A stretch of 15,645 nucleotides of DNA from contig CALZIG010000107.1 of NCBI GenBank assembly GCA_945787585.1, positions 1 through 15,645 on the forward strand. The letters are read 5' to 3'. Positions within the stretch are counted from its first letter, which is position 1. Every line of letters starts with the position of its first letter. Source of the stretch: an uncultured Gammaproteobacteria bacterium (lineage in GTDB: Bacteria > Pseudomonadota > Gammaproteobacteria > SZUA-140). Shown one piece after another: positions 1 through 7,938 of the stretch. Under the pieces are notes generated by a model that had not been told where the DNA came from, did no database searches, and saw only the letters and a program-made list of their open reading frames with translations. Both the position numbers and the translations under genes were made by a program.

Positions 1-1428
1 ACCACCGAAGAGATTGTGATGAAGGATGCTGCGAACGGTGTCTACAAGAAGATCGTACTGAAGGATAATATCATCCATGGCGCGGTGATGTATGGCGATA
101 CAGTTGACGGCGCGTGGTACTTCCAGTTGTTACGTGATAAGACCGATATCAGCGACTTCCGTGAGTCATTGATGTTTGGCCAGGCGCATCTCGGTGACTC
201 AGGCCACAGTGGTGAAAATGCGGCGGCGGCCATGAGTGATGATATGGAAGTCTGCGGTTGTAACGGTGTTACTAAAGGCTGTGTCGTTAAAGCGATTACC
301 ACGCAGGGGCTGTTCACGCTGGATGATGTGCGCGCGCATACCAAGGCGTCGGCGTCATGTGGTTCCTGTACCGGACTGGTTGAGCAAATCCTGGCATCGA
401 CGGTGGGTGATTACTCAGCATCGACCAAGGCGACACCGATGTGTAAATGTACCGACCATAGCCACGATGTAGTGCGTGCCGCGATCAAGGATCACCACCT
501 GACATCGATTCAGGCCACCCGTGAGTTTCTGGAATGGCGTGAGCCCGATGGCTGTGCCGCTTGTCGTCCGGCGCTGAACTATTATGTGCTGGCGGCATGG
601 CCTGCTGAGGCGGTCGATGATCCGCAGTCGCGCTTTATCAATGAGCGTGTGCACGCCAATATTCAAAAAGATGGCACCTATTCAGTCGTGCCGCGCATGT
701 GGGGTGGCGTGACCACACCGAACGAGCTGCGTGCGATTGCCGACGTTGCCGACAAGTTTGAAGTGCCGATGGTGAAGGTGACTGGCGGTCAGCGTATCGA
801 TCTGTTCGGGATTAAAAAGCAAGACCTGCCCGCGGTCTGGAGTGACCTTAATGATGCAGGAATGGTATCGGGGCACGCCTACGGTAAATCGTTACGTACT
901 GTGAAGACCTGTGTCGGTTTCGAGTGGTGTCGTTTTGGTACGCAGGATTCGACCGGACTTGGAATCAAGCTTGAAAAGTTCACCTGGGGTTCTTGGATGC
1001 CTCATAAATTCAAGATTGCAGTCTCCGGATGTCCTCGTAACTGCGCTGAAGCGACGATAAAAGACTTCGGGGTTGTCTGTGTCGACTCCGGTTATGAACT
1101 GCATGTTGCCGGTAATGGTGGTATAAAGGTGCGCGCCACCGATCTGCTCTGCAAGGTCAAAACCGAAGAGCAGGTGATGGAGTACTGCGGTGCCTTTACG
1201 CAGCTCTACCGTGAATAGGCGCACTACCTTGTCCGAACTGCGCCGTGGATCGAACGTGTTGGGTTGAGCTATGTAAAAGCGAAAGTGGTCGAGGATGCTG
1301 AGAGCCGCAAGGCGCTCAATGCACGCTTTATCGAATCGCAGAAGTATACTCAGACCGATCCATGGGCCGAGCGTGTCAGTGGCAAGGTGGCGCCCAATGA
1401 ATACAAGCCACTTAAAGTGGTTGGCTAA
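1..1428 (+). CDS. nirB: Nitrite reductase large subunit NirB, 3' part, with an in-frame amber codon
   Basis: This is the C-terminal part of the siroheme NAD(P)H-nitrite reductase large subunit, which reduces nitrite to ammonium in the cytoplasm. The gene enters the window already open in frame 1. In order one sees the end of the FAD/NAD(P) oxidoreductase region; a BFD-like [2Fe-2S] segment (CGCNG then CGSC); a second BFD-like segment (CKCTD then CAAC); and the nitrite/sulfite reductase module. The siroheme/[4Fe-4S] cysteines are intact as C-x5-C (CVGFEWC) and C-x3-C (SGCPRNC). Codon 406 of the window (1216-1218) is TAG, directly after QLYRE. Beyond it the same frame continues for 69 codons with typical NirB C-terminal sequence (RTAPWIERVG, then DPWAERVSG) to a TAA at 1426-1428. 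The gene therefore loses its last 69 residues unless the TAG is read through or is a sequencing error. nirD and nasA follow on the same strand. Confidence 0.93.
1216..1218 (+). other. In-frame TAG inside nirB
   Basis: The codon sits between GAA (Glu) and GCG (Ala). Conserved NirB sequence lies on both sides and there is no frameshift. NirB relatives usually have Glu or Gln here (YREE or YREQ followed by a YLER-like stretch), so one base change from GAG or CAG would explain it. What is seen is the stop and the homology across it; the ancestral residue is recalled family knowledge. Confidence 0.9.
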
Positions 1429-1435
1429 GGATAAA

Positions 1436-1562
1436 TGTAGGGTGGGTTAGCGAAGCGTAACCCACCAAGATGTGCCGATAGGCACTCCTTTAAAAAATAG
1501 TTGTGTCGCTTTGCGACGCCTGGTGGGTTACGAAATAAGAAACGTTTCTAACCCACCCCACA
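1436..1562. repeat. MITE/REP-like palindromic element between nirB and nirD
   Basis: The ends are imperfect 15-bp terminal inverted repeats: TGTAGGGTGGGTTAG at 1436-1450 against the reverse complement of 1548-1562 (TGTGGGGTGGGTTAG), 14 of 15 matching. Each end also forms its own hairpin. GGTGGGTT (1441-1448) pairs with AACCCACC (1459-1466), and GGTGGGTTA (1522-1530) pairs with TAACCCACC (1549-1557). Two smaller hairpins lie between them: GTGCC/GGCAC at 1472-1485 and GTCGC/GCGAC at 1505-1517. There is no coding capacity and no obvious target-site duplication. The GGTGGGTTA core resembles short palindromic repeats I recall as dispersed in other bacterial genomes; calling it mobile is inference. 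It may reduce or modulate transcription from nirB into nirD-nasA. Confidence 0.75.
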
Positions 1563-1579
1563 TAGATAGAGGGTAAGTG

Positions 1580-1891
1580 ATGAGTCACTGGGTTGAAGTA
1601 GGAACAGTAGAAGATATCCCAAAGCTGGGATCACGGGTATTGCAAACCGCTAATGGCGACGTCGCCATTTTTCGTACCGCGGATGACACCATCTTTGCAC
1701 TGCGTGATAAGTGTCCACACAAAGGTGGGCCGCTGTCACAGGGGATTGTTCATGGGCATACTGTGACCTGTCCGCTGCATAACTGGAAGATCAGTCTGGA
1801 GAGCGGTGAAGCACAAGGGCCGGATGAGGGCTGTGCCGGACGCTATGCGGTACAGGTCGAGCACGGGACCATCAAAGTTGATCTGAAATAG
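1580..1891 (+). CDS. nirD: Nitrite reductase small subunit NirD (Rieske-type)
   Basis: Small subunit of the assimilatory NAD(P)H-nitrite reductase, partner of NirB in the cytoplasm. The 103-residue product is a single Rieske-like domain. The [2Fe-2S] ligand pairs are present as C-P-H (DKCPHKGGPL) and C-P-L-H (VTCPLHNWKI). E. coli NirD, as recalled, lacks these ligands, so this protein is likely a genuine iron-sulfur version. I chose the ATG at 1580, which follows AGAGGG (1568-1573) by 6 bases; the GTG directly before it (1577) is too close to that ribosome site. It ends with TAG, and an in-frame TGA follows 12 codons later, just before nasA. It lies between a palindromic element and nasA, and its length is normal. 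Confidence 0.93.
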   Translation: MSHWVEVGTVEDIPKLGSRVLQTANGDVAIFRTADDTIFALRDKCPHKGGPLSQGIVHGHTVTCPLHNWKISLESGEAQGPDEGCAGRYAVQVEHGTIKVDLK

Positions 1892-1930
1892 CAGGCCGCG
1901 AGTTGTGTCTCAAATAGCAGGGGTAAGTGA

Positions 1931-4585
1931 GTGAATTCACCAGTTAAGGCGATCTGCCCCTACTGCGGTGTTGGCTGTGGTGTCGAAGTAGAGGTGGTGG
2001 CCGACAATCAAATTACAGTCAAGGGCGATGTCGATCATCCGGCCAACTTTGGACGACTCTGTTCAAAAGGGGCGGCGCTGGGTGAGACGTTGGGGCTCGA
2101 TGGACGACTGCTTTACCCCGAGATTTCAGGCGAACGTGTGTCATGGGAGGATGCATTAACGAAGGTCGCCGACGGCTTTAATGATGTGATCAACACTCAT
2201 GGCGCAGATGCGGTGGCTTTTTATGTGTCGGGGCAGTTACTGACCGAAGACTATTATGTGGCCAACAAGTTGATGAAGGGATTTATCGGCTCAGCCAACA
2301 TCGATACTAATTCACGTCTCTGTATGTCCTCCACTGTTGCCGGTTATAAGCGCGCCTTCGGTGCGGATACCGTGCCGTGCAGTTATGAAGATCTGGAGCG
2401 CGCCAAGCTGATTGTGCTGGTCGGCAGTAATACGGCGTGGTGTCATCCGGTGTTGTACCAGCGTATTGTGCAGGCGAAAAAAGATAACCCGGATTTGATG
2501 GTGGTGGTGATTGATCCGCGCCGTACCAACAGTTGTGATATTGCTGAGCTGCACCTGTCGTTAAAACCCGGCACCGATACGGTACTGTTTAATGGCCTGC
2601 TGACATACCTGCACCGTCACGATGAGTGTAACCGTCTGTTTGTCGACAACTTCACAGAAGGGCTGGATGACGCGCTTGCGATGGCTGAACAGGGGGCTTC
2701 AACCGTTGCAGAGGTTGCGCAACAGTGTGCCTTGAGTGAAGCCGATGTAACGCGCTTTTATCGCCTGTTTGCCCGCACCGAACGGGTTGTGACGGTCTTC
2801 TCTCAGGGGGTCAACCAATCATCCGCAGGTACCGATAAGGTCAATGCGATTATTAACTGTCATCTGCTAACGGGTCGCATCGGTCGCCCCGGCATGGGGC
2901 CTTTTTCGTTTACGGGGCAGACCAATGCGATGGGCGGTCGCGAAGTCGGTGGACTCGCCAATCAACTGGCGGCGCATATGGAGATCAATAATCCACAACA
3001 TCGCGAGCGTGTGCAGCGTTTCTGGCAGTCGCCACTTATTGCGGATCAGGCGGGGTTGAAGGCGGTCGATCTGTTTGATGCCATTGATGAAGGCAAGATT
3101 AAGGCGGTATGGATTATCTGTACCAATCCGGTGGTGAGCATGCCGGATGCGGATCGAGTGCGTGCTGCACTTAAAAAATGTGAGCTAGTGGTCGTCTCTG
3201 AATGTGTGCGTGAGACCGATACCACTGCGGTTGCCGATGTGCTACTACCGGCGCTGACCTGGGGCGAGAAGAGTGGCACGGTGACCAACTCTGAGCGCTG
3301 TATCTCTCGTCAACGCGCCTTTCTCCCCGCGCCGGGTGAGGCGCGTGCCGACTGGCAGATCATTGCGCAGGTCGCACAGAGGATGGGGTTCAACAGTGGC
3401 TTTGAATTTGAGTCTGCGAGCGAAATCTTTAGTGAGCATGCGGCGCTCTCTGGCTTTGAAAATAGTGGCGAACGTGATTTTGATATCGCATCGCTTGCTG
3501 GCATTGATACGGCGGCCTATGACGCGCTGCAGCCGGTGCAGTGGCCACTGGATAAAGCGGGAAAGGGGCGCGCGAGGATGTTTTCTGATGGCAAGTTTTA
3601 CACTGCCAACGGCAAGGCGCAGTTTATCGCGATAGCGCCTCGCCTGCCGCAGAATCCCGTCGATGAGAACTTCCCTTTTGTGCTCAATACCGGGCGTTGT
3701 CGAGATCAGTGGCACACCATGACCCGCACGGGTAAAGTCGCACGACTGTCAGAACATAGCCCCGAACCGTACGGCGAGTTACATCCTGACGATGCGGCAT
3801 CACTGCAGATCAGTGACGAGAGCCTGATGCATATCTTTAGTCGCTGGGGTGAAGTGGTGGTACGCGCACGCATCAGTGATGCACAGCAGCGTGGGTCAGT
3901 CTTTGTGCCGATGCACTGGAGCGGGCAGTTTTCCAGTAAGGGGCGTATCGACAGCGTCGTCAATCCGGCCAATGACCCTGTTTCGGGCCAGCCAGAATTG
4001 AAGCACACACCTGTACGTATTACCCCATATCAACCTGCATGGCATGGCTTTTTGCTGTCTCGCAGGGCGTTGCAACTGGACGACATAGATTACTGGGTCC
4101 GGGCGACGGGTGATGGTTTTTATCGCTATGAGATTGCCGGAGAACAGGCCAACGATCACTGGGGGAGATGGGCGCGCGCACTCCTGTGTGCATCGAATGA
4201 TGATGTCAACTGGGTGGAATACCAGGATGTCGCCGCACGACGCTACCGTGGTGTGCGGATGGTGAGTAATCGGGTGGAGAGCTGTCTTTTCATCGCGCCT
4301 AGCAGGCAGTTACCGTCGCGTAGCTGGCTCGGTGGTTTGTTCAAACAGGATACGCTGAGTGCTCAGGAACGCACCAATTTGTTGACGGGGACACCGCCGC
4401 TGGGGCAGACGGATGTTGGGCGCATTGTCTGTGCCTGTTTTTCAGTGGGTGTTAATACCATCACCAGTGCGATTAAAGATCAGCACCTGTTATCGACGGA
4501 TGATATTGGTAAGGCGTTAAAGGCGGGGACGAATTGTGGTTCTTGTGTACCGGAGTTGAGGCGTTTGATTGAGACGGGCGAGTAG
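1931..4585 (+). CDS. nasA: Assimilatory nitrate reductase, molybdopterin catalytic subunit
   Basis: An 884-residue cytoplasmic molybdenum enzyme that reduces nitrate to nitrite, supplying NirBD. The N-terminus carries the [4Fe-4S] motif CPYCGVGC (Cys9, 12, 16) with the fourth ligand in LCSKG near residue 44. C131 in SRLCMSS is at the position of the cysteine that ligates Mo in the NasA/NapA group. Molybdopterin oxidoreductase and dinucleotide-binding regions follow (for example GQTNAMGGREVGGL, then NTGRCRDQWHTMTRTG). The last 50 residues form a BFD-like [2Fe-2S] domain with C834-x-C836 and C869-x2-C872, as in Klebsiella-type NasA. The start is GTG at 1931, preceded by AGGGG at 1919-1923. It ends with TAG only 3 bases before the end of the convergent nsrR gene. 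No nitrate transporter or separate NasC-like subunit is in the window. Confidence 0.95.
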   Translation: MNSPVKAICPYCGVGCGVEVEVVADNQITVKGDVDHPANFGRLCSKGAALGETLGLDGRLLYPEISGERVSWEDALTKVADGFNDVINTHGADAVAFYVSGQLLTEDYYVANKLMKGFIGSANIDTNSRLCMSSTVAGYKRAFGADTVPCSYEDLERAKLIVLVGSNTAWCHPVLYQRIVQAKKDNPDLMVVVIDPRRTNSCDIAELHLSLKPGTDTVLFNGLLTYLHRHDECNRLFVDNFTEGLDDALAMAEQGASTVAEVAQQCALSEADVTRFYRLFARTERVVTVFSQGVNQSSAGTDKVNAIINCHLLTGRIGRPGMGPFSFTGQTNAMGGREVGGLANQLAAHMEINNPQHRERVQRFWQSPLIADQAGLKAVDLFDAIDEGKIKAVWIICTNPVVSMPDADRVRAALKKCELVVVSECVRETDTTAVADVLLPALTWGEKSGTVTNSERCISRQRAFLPAPGEARADWQIIAQVAQRMGFNSGFEFESASEIFSEHAALSGFENSGERDFDIASLAGIDTAAYDALQPVQWPLDKAGKGRARMFSDGKFYTANGKAQFIAIAPRLPQNPVDENFPFVLNTGRCRDQWHTMTRTGKVARLSEHSPEPYGELHPDDAASLQISDESLMHIFSRWGEVVVRARISDAQQRGSVFVPMHWSGQFSSKGRIDSVVNPANDPVSGQPELKHTPVRITPYQPAWHGFLLSRRALQLDDIDYWVRATGDGFYRYEIAGEQANDHWGRWARALLCASNDDVNWVEYQDVAARRYRGVRMVSNRVESCLFIAPSRQLPSRSWLGGLFKQDTLSAQERTNLLTGTPPLGQTDVGRIVCACFSVGVNTITSAIKDQHLLSTDDIGKALKAGTNCGSCVPELRRLIETGE

Positions 4586-4588
4586 TGT

Positions 4589-5080
4589 TTACAGTCCGTC
4601 AGTGCCGGTGTTTTTCTCGATGATGGCCTCTTTGTCGATTCGTCTAATGATGTTATCACCAAAGATAAACGTGAGCTGTTCTTTGTTGGCCAGCAGACTC
4701 GCGAGTGTGTAGCGATCAAGAGTGTTAATGAATTCGTCCTGTGCCTGTTTAAAGATGCCCTTTAACTTACACACTTCAGTGATGTGACAGGTGTTGTTTT
4801 CACGCAGGCACTCTGCGGTTTCCATATTGACTTCGGTGATGCGAATAATCTCAGTAAGCGTGATTTCTTCGGGTTCCTTTTTAAGTCGGATACCACCGGT
4901 GCGACCGCGCATTGTCTGGATATACCCCTCACGCCCGAGATTGTGCACCACTTTAACTAGATGGTTCTGGGTGGCGGCGCAGCGTTCGGATACCTCGGCA
5001 ATAGTACACAGCCTGTCTCGGTTGACGCCAAGATAGAGTAGTACTCGAAAAGAATAATCTGTGTACAGGGTTAACTGCAT
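4589..5080 (-). CDS. nsrR: Rrf2-family NO-sensing repressor NsrR
   Basis: A 163-residue Rrf2-family transcription factor with an N-terminal winged helix (MQLTLYTDYSFRVLLYLG, then a recognition region around NHLVKVVHNLGREGYI). Three cysteines at 91, 98 and 104 sit in ETAECLRENNTCHITEVC. The block CHIT..C.LK followed by a TLDRYTLASLL-like stretch closely resembles E. coli NsrR, whose cysteines bind an Fe-S cluster that NO destroys. By family it should repress genes for NO and nitrosative stress defence. It is convergent with nasA, whose product generates nitrite, a source of NO. A GGAG lies 9 bases before the ATG, and a strong palindrome (5097-5118) lies just upstream, which would suit autoregulation. 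The C-terminal tail after about residue 140 is not conserved as far as I can tell. Confidence 0.88.
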   Translation of the reverse strand: MQLTLYTDYSFRVLLYLGVNRDRLCTIAEVSERCAATQNHLVKVVHNLGREGYIQTMRGRTGGIRLKKEPEEITLTEIIRITEVNMETAECLRENNTCHITEVCKLKGIFKQAQDEFINTLDRYTLASLLANKEQLTFIFGDNIIRRIDKEAIIEKNTGTDGL

Positions 5081-5359
5081 TAATGTCTACTCCATTCCTG
5101 TAGGCATATCCCTACAGGCTGGATTGTCGGTTGAAACGTTTTATTAAACACTACTTTAATATCGACGTTTTGTGTAAAAGTATTAATAACATCATTAACA
5201 TACATTAAACATGACATTGTATTGAAAGTGAATAGGTATTAACTTTCTATCTTTCTTAGAGTGTTGTCTATCATCACAATAATATTATGCTCGCTATTGA
5301 AAATAAAAGCGTGATGATGGTCAAGGTTATTACTTGTGCGCATTTGGAATGAATTTTAA
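5081..5359. other. Divergent intergenic region between nsrR and the TauE/SafE gene
   Basis: A very AT-rich 279-bp gap containing the start regions of two divergent genes. Apart from the nsrR-proximal palindrome, it has several CATTAA/ATTAA runs (about 5165-5215). There is a possible sigma70-like pair towards the transporter, TTGAAA (5222-5227) and TTCTAT (5245-5250) with 17-bp spacing, but the match is modest. I see no reading frame with a credible protein. Confidence 0.4.
5097..5118. promoter_or_regulatory. Perfect 8-bp inverted repeat upstream of nsrR (candidate operator)
   Basis: CCTGTAGG (5097-5104) and CCTACAGG (5111-5118) are perfect inverted copies separated by CATATC. The palindrome lies 17-38 bases upstream of the nsrR ATG, overlapping the expected promoter or leader. 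It does not resemble the AT-rich NsrR consensus I recall from E. coli. It may be an operator for NsrR or another factor, or a leader hairpin. The arms are certain; the role is inference. Confidence 0.5.
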
Positions 5360-6088
5360 GTGGAATATCCCTTTTTATTATTGATGCTCGCGTTGATGGC
5401 GATGCTCTATTCGTCAGTCGGGCACGGTGGTGCATCGGGCTATCTTGCCGCGATGGCGCTGTTTGGACTCGCCCCAGATGTGATGAAGCCTGCCGCCCTG
5501 ACGATGAATCTCTTTGTTGCCTCGCTAGTGCTATATCGTCTTTACCGCGCAGATTATTTCTCGTGGCGACTGTTTTTCCCGCTCGCCATTGCATCTATGC
5601 CGATGGCGTTTTGGGGAGGCACGCTGATGCCACAAGGTAATAACTATCAATATATCGTTGGCGCAGCGTTACTCCTGGCATCATTGCATTTTTTTGTGCG
5701 CATCGACAATGAGCGCGATTGTGTCAAGCCAACATTATGGATTGCGATGCCGGTTGGAGCGGTGCTTGGTTTTGTCTCTGGATTAACGGGGGTGGGCGGC
5801 GGGATCTACCTCAGCCCGCTGTTATTATGGCTGCGCTGGACGAAGATGCGTACCAATGCGGCGATTGCGGCGGCCTTTATACTGGTCAATTCAGCGGCTG
5901 GACTGGTGGGGCATGCAATGACCGTCAACCGTTGGCCGGCAGATATTGAATGGTATGTGATTGCCGCTTTATTGGGGGCGGTGGTCGGTGCGGAATTTGC
6001 CGTACGCAGATTGGCACCACCGGTATTGCGTCAGCTGCTGGGGGTAGTGCTAGTCATTGCTGGAGTTAAAATGATGCTTACTGTATAA
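5360..6088 (+). CDS. TauE/SafE-family sulfite/organosulfonate-type membrane transporter
   Basis: A 242-residue polytopic inner-membrane protein of the TauE/SafE (DUF81) family, whose members export or import small anions such as sulfite, sulfoacetate and other sulfur compounds. The two-fold glycine-rich repeat is visible: SVGHGGASGYLAAMALFGL near the N-terminus and LTGVGGGIYLSPLLLWL near the middle. Long hydrophobic stretches fill the rest and the length is usual for the family. The proposed start is GTG at 5360 (VEYPFLLLMLALM); the ribosome site is weak, and ATG codons a few residues in are alternatives. It is divergent from nsrR and followed by the sulfotransferase-type operon. A role in sulfur-compound export is plausible, but the substrate cannot be read from the sequence. 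Confidence 0.85.
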   Translation: MEYPFLLLMLALMAMLYSSVGHGGASGYLAAMALFGLAPDVMKPAALTMNLFVASLVLYRLYRADYFSWRLFFPLAIASMPMAFWGGTLMPQGNNYQYIVGAALLLASLHFFVRIDNERDCVKPTLWIAMPVGAVLGFVSGLTGVGGGIYLSPLLLWLRWTKMRTNAAIAAAFILVNSAAGLVGHAMTVNRWPADIEWYVIAALLGAVVGAEFAVRRLAPPVLRQLLGVVLVIAGVKMMLTV

Positions 6089-6206
6089 GGCGTTGTGAGT
6101 TCAGCTTGCCAGGTGAAGATGTTGGGAAGTCTTGATAATAAAAATGCCCCCAAATCAGGACTGATAATAAAGAAATTCATGCTGTTTAGGTATAGGATCG
6201 ACCGCC

Positions 6207-6253
6207 CCTGTATATATCGATTATCATCGATTTCACACACATACAGGTTTTTC
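6207..6253. promoter_or_regulatory. Nested inverted repeats with T-run upstream of the DHH gene
   Basis: CCTGTAT (6207-6213) pairs with ATACAGG (6241-6247). Nested inside is ATCGAT (6216-6221), TATC, ATCGAT (6226-6231). The outer arm is followed by TTTTTCT. It sits 18 bases before the ATG of the DHH phosphoesterase gene. This could be an AT-rich terminator of the upstream transporter gene, a leader attenuator or an operator. The symmetry is certain; the function is not. Confidence 0.4.
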
Positions 6254-6270
6254 TGGTATAGAATTGTTCT

Positions 6271-7251
6271 ATGAATACTATTGATGTATTTAATGGTGAT
6301 GCTGATGGGATATGTGCATTACACCAGCTACGCCTTGCTATGCCCACCAAAAGTACCCTAGTGACGGGCGTGAAACGTGACATCTCGCTGCTCGGCAAAG
6401 TCTACGCTGAACGGGGCGAGCACATTATGGTGCTAGATATATCCATGGATAAAAATCGTGAGGATTTACTGCGATTACTGGATAAGGGCTGTCATATCCA
6501 CTATGTTGACCATCATTTTCCTGGTGAGATGATTGAGCATCCTGGTTTGATTACGATGATCGATACTGCGCCTGCGACGTGTACTAGCTTGTTAATTAAT
6601 CGATACCTTGAAAATCGATATCCTTTGTGGGCCGCTGTTGGCGCGTATGGAGATAATCTCCATGAAAGCGCACAGGCGGTGATCAGGCATCTATCGCTTA
6701 GCGATGAGCAGCATGAATTACTGAGCAATTTAGGTCTTTATTTGAATTATAATGGCTATGGCGCAACGCTATCTGATCTCGCAATAGCGCCTGATAAACT
6801 TTATTTAAAACTGAAGCCATATGATGACCCCTTTAAATTTATCGCGTTAGAACCAGTATATAAGCAATTACAGCAGTCCTATTTAAGTGATATAGAAAAG
6901 GCGTTAACGCTAAAAGCAGAATTTGAAGATGAGCATACTGCACTTTATATGCTTCCAGATGCAGCCTGGGCGCGTCGTGTGAGTGGCGTGTTTAGTAATC
7001 AGCTGGCGCGTAACAATCCGGCACGCGCACATGCCATCTTGGTACTGCTCAACGATGGCGGTTTTCAGGTGTCAGTGCGCGCATCGCTCGATACTAAAGA
7101 AGGTGCAGATAAGTTGTGTTGTGATTTTCCTTCGGGAGGCGGCCGAAAGATGGCAGCAGGAATTAATTACCTACCAAAATCAAATGTGGAATTATTTATC
7201 GATAAATTTAGGGCCGTATTTTCTGAACAGGCGTTATTAGCAATTAAATGA
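6271..7251 (+). CDS. DHH-family phosphoesterase (possible pAp phosphatase/oligoribonuclease)
   Basis: A 326-residue cytoplasmic protein of the DHH/DHHA1 phosphoesterase superfamily, Mn2+-dependent enzymes that include NrnA (pAp phosphatase and nanoRNase), RecJ and exopolyphosphatases. Visible motifs are NGDADGICA (Asp10, Asp12), MVLDIS (Asp56), VDHHFPG (Asp80-His81-His82) and GAYGDN (Asp128). The C-terminal substrate motif [10 protein letters not shown] is at about 289-298. The length fits NrnA (about 310-325). The stop overlaps the cysC start as ATGA, implying translational coupling, and a sulfotransferase follows. Because sulfotransferases release pAp, a pAp-clearing role fits the context. 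The N-terminal motif differs from classical NrnA, so another phosphoester substrate is possible. The DNA is AT-richer than the nitrogen genes. Confidence 0.85.
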   Translation: MNTIDVFNGDADGICALHQLRLAMPTKSTLVTGVKRDISLLGKVYAERGEHIMVLDISMDKNREDLLRLLDKGCHIHYVDHHFPGEMIEHPGLITMIDTAPATCTSLLINRYLENRYPLWAAVGAYGDNLHESAQAVIRHLSLSDEQHELLSNLGLYLNYNGYGATLSDLAIAPDKLYLKLKPYDDPFKFIALEPVYKQLQQSYLSDIEKALTLKAEFEDEHTALYMLPDAAWARRVSGVFSNQLARNNPARAHAILVLLNDGGFQVSVRASLDTKEGADKLCCDFPSGGGRKMAAGINYLPKSNVELFIDKFRAVFSEQALLAIK

Positions 7252-7853
7252 ATAAAAATATAGTTTGGCATAATGTTTCTGTCACGCGCGAGCGACGCGA
7301 AAGGCTTAATAAACATAAATCAGTCGTTGTATGGTTTACTGGTCTGTCGGGTGCTGGAAAATCAACGTTAGCTCATGCGCTGGAAGAAAGACTGTACCAA
7401 ATGGTGTGCAGAACCTATGTGTTTGATGGTGATAATGTACGTCATGGATTATGCAATGATTTGGGGTTTAGTGATGCCGATCGTACAGAAAACATCCGTC
7501 GTATTGGCGAGATGTCGCGGCTTACAGTGGATGCCGGTGTTATTACATTAACTGCCTTCATTTCACCTATTGAGAAAGACCGTAATTGGGTGAGAAATTT
7601 GTTTGCTTCTGGTGATTTTATTGAGGTGTATTGTCGATGTTCGCTCAAGGTTTGTGAAGAACGAGATGTGAAAGGTTTGTATAAGCGCGCACGTGCAGGT
7701 GAGGTTGCTGACTTTACAGGTATTTCATCTGTTTATGATGAGCCGAAGAACCCCGAATTAATCATTGATACTAATAATTTAACGATTGATGAAAGCGTAA
7801 GTCGGATTGTTGCTTTAATGGAGGAAAGAGGTGTTTTTTCTGTTAGCACATAA
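7248..7853 (+). CDS. cysC: Adenylyl-sulfate (APS) kinase
   Basis: APS kinase phosphorylates adenosine 5'-phosphosulfate at the 3'-OH to make PAPS, the sulfuryl donor. The 201-residue product has the P-loop GLSGAGKS (32-39), [11 protein letters not shown], the [11 protein letters not shown] motif and TAFISP. Ser106 aligns with the serine of the FISP motif that is phosphorylated in E. coli. [12 protein letters not shown] and a PELIIDT-like stretch near the C-terminus are also family typical. It starts inside the stop of the DHH gene (ATGA overlap). No sulfate adenylyltransferase (CysDN or Sat) is in the window, so APS must come from elsewhere. Given the sulfotransferase downstream, its PAPS is probably used for sulfation as well as, or instead of, assimilation. 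Confidence 0.95.
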   Translation: MNKNIVWHNVSVTRERRERLNKHKSVVVWFTGLSGAGKSTLAHALEERLYQMVCRTYVFDGDNVRHGLCNDLGFSDADRTENIRRIGEMSRLTVDAGVITLTAFISPIEKDRNWVRNLFASGDFIEVYCRCSLKVCEERDVKGLYKRARAGEVADFTGISSVYDEPKNPELIIDTNNLTIDESVSRIVALMEERGVFSVST

Positions 7854-7938
7854 AAAACTATTTAAGTTTTTTATTATACGATAGTGCCTAAGCATAAATA
7901 ATAATCATGTTAACGGTATGGTTATAAGAGGGGGAGTT
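7854..7938. other. cysC-sulfotransferase spacer with weak AT hairpin
   Basis: An 85-bp AT-rich spacer. Just after the cysC stop is an AT-only hairpin (AAAACT, loop ATTTA, AGTTTT) followed by T residues. It might act as a partial terminator but lacks a GC stem. The rest has no clear promoter. It ends with the purine-rich GAGGGGGAG that serves as the ribosome site of the sulfotransferase gene. Confidence 0.3.

Noticed and set aside
1219..1428. Segment after the nirB TAG as a separate small gene
   Set aside because: No start codon or ribosome site fits, and the translation is the normal NirB C-terminus in the same frame.
1436..1562. CRISPR array or tRNA gene in the nirB-nirD gap
   Set aside because: The repeats are inverted pairs, not regularly spaced direct repeats, and no cloverleaf can be formed.
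3245..3715. 156-codon minus-strand frame inside nasA
   Set aside because: Antisense to conserved molybdopterin-enzyme sequence, with Arg-rich composition typical of shadow frames.
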